A DNA stretch of 6,423 bases from Chloroflexota bacterium (GTDB lineage Bacteria; Chloroflexota; Dormibacteria; Dormibacterales; Dormibacteraceae): positions 1 to 6,423 of the forward strand of contig VBJE01000117.1 in NCBI GenBank assembly GCA_005879675.1, written 5' to 3'. A program made the position numbers and the translations under genes. This document shows, in pieces, positions 5,093-6,423 of this stretch (the first letter of the stretch is position 1; each line of letters opens with the position of its first letter). The notes below the pieces were generated by a model that was given only the letters and a program-made list of their open reading frames with translations, was not told where the DNA came from and searched no databases.

Positions 5093-5391
5093 CTGACCCT
5101 GACCCGCCGCCGGGCGTAGGACTGGAGCAGCGCGATGGCGATCGGGTGGCGCAACCAGCGGAGCAACCTCCCGTAAGGCTGCCACAGGACCTCGGTCTCC
5201 GCCAGAGCCAGCCGCAGCCGCTCGATGTCGGCCTCGATCCGACCCCGCTCCACGAGCAGCTCTTCCTGGACGAGCCGCGCTCGTTTTGACAGGCGCACGC
5301 TCCACACGGCCGCCAGCGCCCCTTCGAACGCGATCGCCAGGACTCCGACAACCAGCAGCCAGGCTCCGATCAGGCCGTAGTCGAGCTGCAC
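5089..5391 (-). CDS. Small membrane protein with coiled coil, between gyrA and a histidine kinase
   Basis: This protein has 100 residues and I do not recognise it as a named family. Residues 5-31 form one strong membrane helix (LIGAWLLVVGVLAIAFEGAL is its core). Residues 35-70 are a charged helix with heptad spacing (VQEELLVERGRIEADIERL), a likely coiled coil. Residues 76-91 form a second, amphipathic helix (LLRWLRHPIAIALLQSY), and the tail is very basic (ARRRVRVR). The start is GTG 5391-5389 with an AAGGAG ribosome binding site six bases upstream, inside the end of gyrA. The gap to the gyrA stop is three bases. Its TGA overlaps the start of the kinase as ATGA, so translation is coupled. The arrangement suggests that it anchors or feeds the soluble kinase as a separate sensor subunit; that is inference from position and shape. 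Confidence 0.85.
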   Translation of the reverse strand: MQLDYGLIGAWLLVVGVLAIAFEGALAAVWSVRLSKRARLVQEELLVERGRIEADIERLRLALAETEVLWQPYGRLLRWLRHPIAIALLQSYARRRVRVR

Positions 5392-5394
5392 GAC

Positions 5395-6423
5395 CTACTC
5401 CTTCGAGTCGCTCTCTTCGATTCCGGCGACCGGGGCGATGGCCACCACCGGGTCGTCGGGCGCGAGCCGCATCACGATCACCCCTTGCGTCTGCCGCCCG
5501 ATCTGGGAGATCGCGCCCACCGACGTGCGCAGCACCATCCCGCTGGCGCTGATGACGAGGATCTCTTCCTCCGGGTCGCTCACGACGCGGACCGCGGCCA
5601 GCTTGCCGACGCGGTCTGTGACCTTGAGCGTGAACACGCCCTGCCCGGCGCGATGCTTGAGCGGGTACTCCGACAGCGGCGTGCGCTTGCCGTAGCCGCG
5701 CTGCGTGATGACGAGCAGGTCACCGCCCTCGACGACCGCCGCCATGCCCGCGACAGCATCGCCTTTGCCGAGCCTGATGCCGATCACGCCCTGCGTGTCC
5801 CGACCCATGGCGCGGACCTCGGTCTCGCTGAACCGGATCGCCTTGCCCAGCTCGGTGGCGATGATGACCTCGTCCTTGCCGCTGGTGGGGGTGACCCAGT
5901 CGAGCTCGTCGCCTTCCTGCAGGTTGATCGCGATCAGGCCGTTGCGCCGCACGTTGGCGTACTCGGCCATCGCCGTCTTCTTGATGTATCCGTTCTTGGT
6001 GACCATGAGCATGTAGTGCGCTTCGCTCTCGGTCTCGGGGCGCACGAACACCGATGTGATGCGCTCGTTCGATCCGATGTCGATCAGGTTGTTGATCGGC
6101 ATGCCCTTGGCCTGGCGCTCGCGTTCCGGCACCTCGTGCACGCGCAGCTGGAAGACACGGCCGCTCTGGGTGAAAAAGAGCATCGACGCGTGCGTATGGG
6201 TCGTCAGGAGATGCAGCGCGTAGTCCTCTTCGCGCGTCCCGCTGGGCGCATCCGAGCCCGCGGTCGGCTTGGCGCCCTTCAATCCCACCCCGCCTCGTTT
6301 CTGCGCTCGGAAGACACGCAGAGGCTGGCGCTTGACGTAGCCCCGGTGCGTCAGCGTGACGACGACCTCCTCCTTGGGGACGAGGTCCTCGGCTGACAGC
6401 TCGGTCGCCTCCTGCTCGGTGAT
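5395..6423 (-). CDS. gyrA: DNA gyrase subunit A, C-terminal part (5' end beyond the right edge)
   Basis: These are the last 342 residues of GyrA, the DNA-cleaving subunit of gyrase (A2B2), which introduces negative supercoils with ATP. The frame is open to the window edge. The fragment starts just before the C-terminal beta-pinwheel: VVVTLTHRGYVKRQPLRVFRAQKRGG is the entry strand and GyrA-box region, and the usual repeated blades follow (for example LLFFTQSGRVFQLRVHEVP in type, MVTKNGYIKKT, IIATELGKAIRFSE, VITQRGYGKRTPLSEYP, VISASGMVLRT). Six blades can be traced, which favours GyrA over ParC. The GyrA box reads QKRGGVG (fragment residues 41-47) where the usual form is QRRGGKG or QKRGGKG. A short polar insert (AKPTAGSDAPSGTREED) follows it. 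It ends at TAG 5397-5395, with a short acidic tail (EESDSKE). It is the first visible gene of an operon with the membrane protein and the kinase. Confidence 0.95.
   Translation of the reverse strand: MTEQEATELSAEDLVPKEEVVVTLTHRGYVKRQPLRVFRAQKRGGVGLKGAKPTAGSDAPSGTREEDYALHLLTTHTHASMLFFTQSGRVFQLRVHEVPERERQAKGMPINNLIDIGSNERITSVFVRPETESEAHYMLMVTKNGYIKKTAMAEYANVRRNGLIAINLQEGDELDWVTPTSGKDEVIIATELGKAIRFSETEVRAMGRDTQGVIGIRLGKGDAVAGMAAVVEGGDLLVITQRGYGKRTPLSEYPLKHRAGQGVFTLKVTDRVGKLAAVRVVSDPEEEILVISASGMVLRTSVGAISQIGRQTQGVIVMRLAPDDPVVAIAPVAGIEESDSKE
5398..5403 (-). promoter_or_regulatory. Ribosome binding site AAGGAG for the small membrane protein
   Basis: AAGGAG on the minus strand lies in the last codons of gyrA, six bases before GTG 5391. 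It settles the GTG as the start of the 100-residue membrane protein and shows that this gene is translated from the gyrA message without a separate leader. Confidence 0.75.

Noticed and set aside
5093..5305. Upstream extension of the HisKA_3 kinase frame to an earlier start
   Set aside because: The extra 71 residues are Gly/Arg/Ala-rich shadow of the membrane protein gene. The ATGA overlap at 5092-5089 gives a better start.
5485..6396. 303-codon plus-strand open frame, rich in Asp/His/Arg/Leu
   Set aside because: It is the antisense shadow of gyrA in high-G+C DNA; the minus strand reads a clear GyrA C-terminus.

Overview
The window is bacterial DNA with high G+C. Nearly all of it is coding, and almost every gene belongs to signal transduction. 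The one housekeeping anchor is the 3' part of gyrA at the right edge. G+C content, GTG/TTG starts and the style of the membrane-sensor domain would fit Chloroflexota, Dormibacterota or Actinomycetota. This taxonomy is inference; there is no rRNA or other decisive marker. I see no tRNA, rRNA, CRISPR array, insertion sequence or phage gene.

Layout, left to right. (1) 1-144, minus: the start of a membrane protein that runs off the left edge. (2) 145-461: a stretch without a clear gene, with one tiny ORF that has a good ribosome binding site (228-299, minus) and a perfect hairpin (420-439). (3) 462-1124, minus: a NarL/FixJ-type response regulator. (4) 1116-2469, plus: a membrane sensor histidine kinase, divergent from the regulator and overlapping its start by 9 bases. 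It is split by a +1 reading-frame change near 1672, so it appears as a membrane half and a kinase half. (5) 2483-2510: a hairpin between convergent genes. (6) 2511-3702, minus: an OmpR/PhoB-type regulator followed by an overlapping second regulator that is a coiled coil plus receiver domain with no output domain. (7) 3803-4429, plus: a GAF-domain protein with a degenerate LuxR-like C-terminal helix-turn-helix. (8) 4436-6423, minus: a compact operon reading gyrA, then a 100-residue membrane/coiled-coil protein, then a soluble HisKA_3 (NarL-class) histidine kinase. The junctions are a 3-nt gap and an ATGA overlap.

As a unit, the window has two histidine kinases, three receiver proteins and one GAF/HTH protein in about 5 kb. 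The partners are oddly arranged. The NarL-type regulator sits beside a kinase of the ordinary HisKA kind, while the NarL-class kinase sits alone behind gyrA. The two central regulators have no kinase next to them in their own operon. Cross-pairing within the cluster is a reasonable hypothesis, not something the sequence proves.

The left 2.5 kb is visibly poorer in G+C than the right 4 kb (single 60-base lines counted by hand: 50-63% versus 75-78%), so it may have a different history. The best candidate for something undescribed is the gyrA-linked split sensor, a one-helix coiled-coil membrane protein translationally coupled to a soluble kinase. The second candidate is the tandem regulator pair with an output-less coiled-coil receiver.
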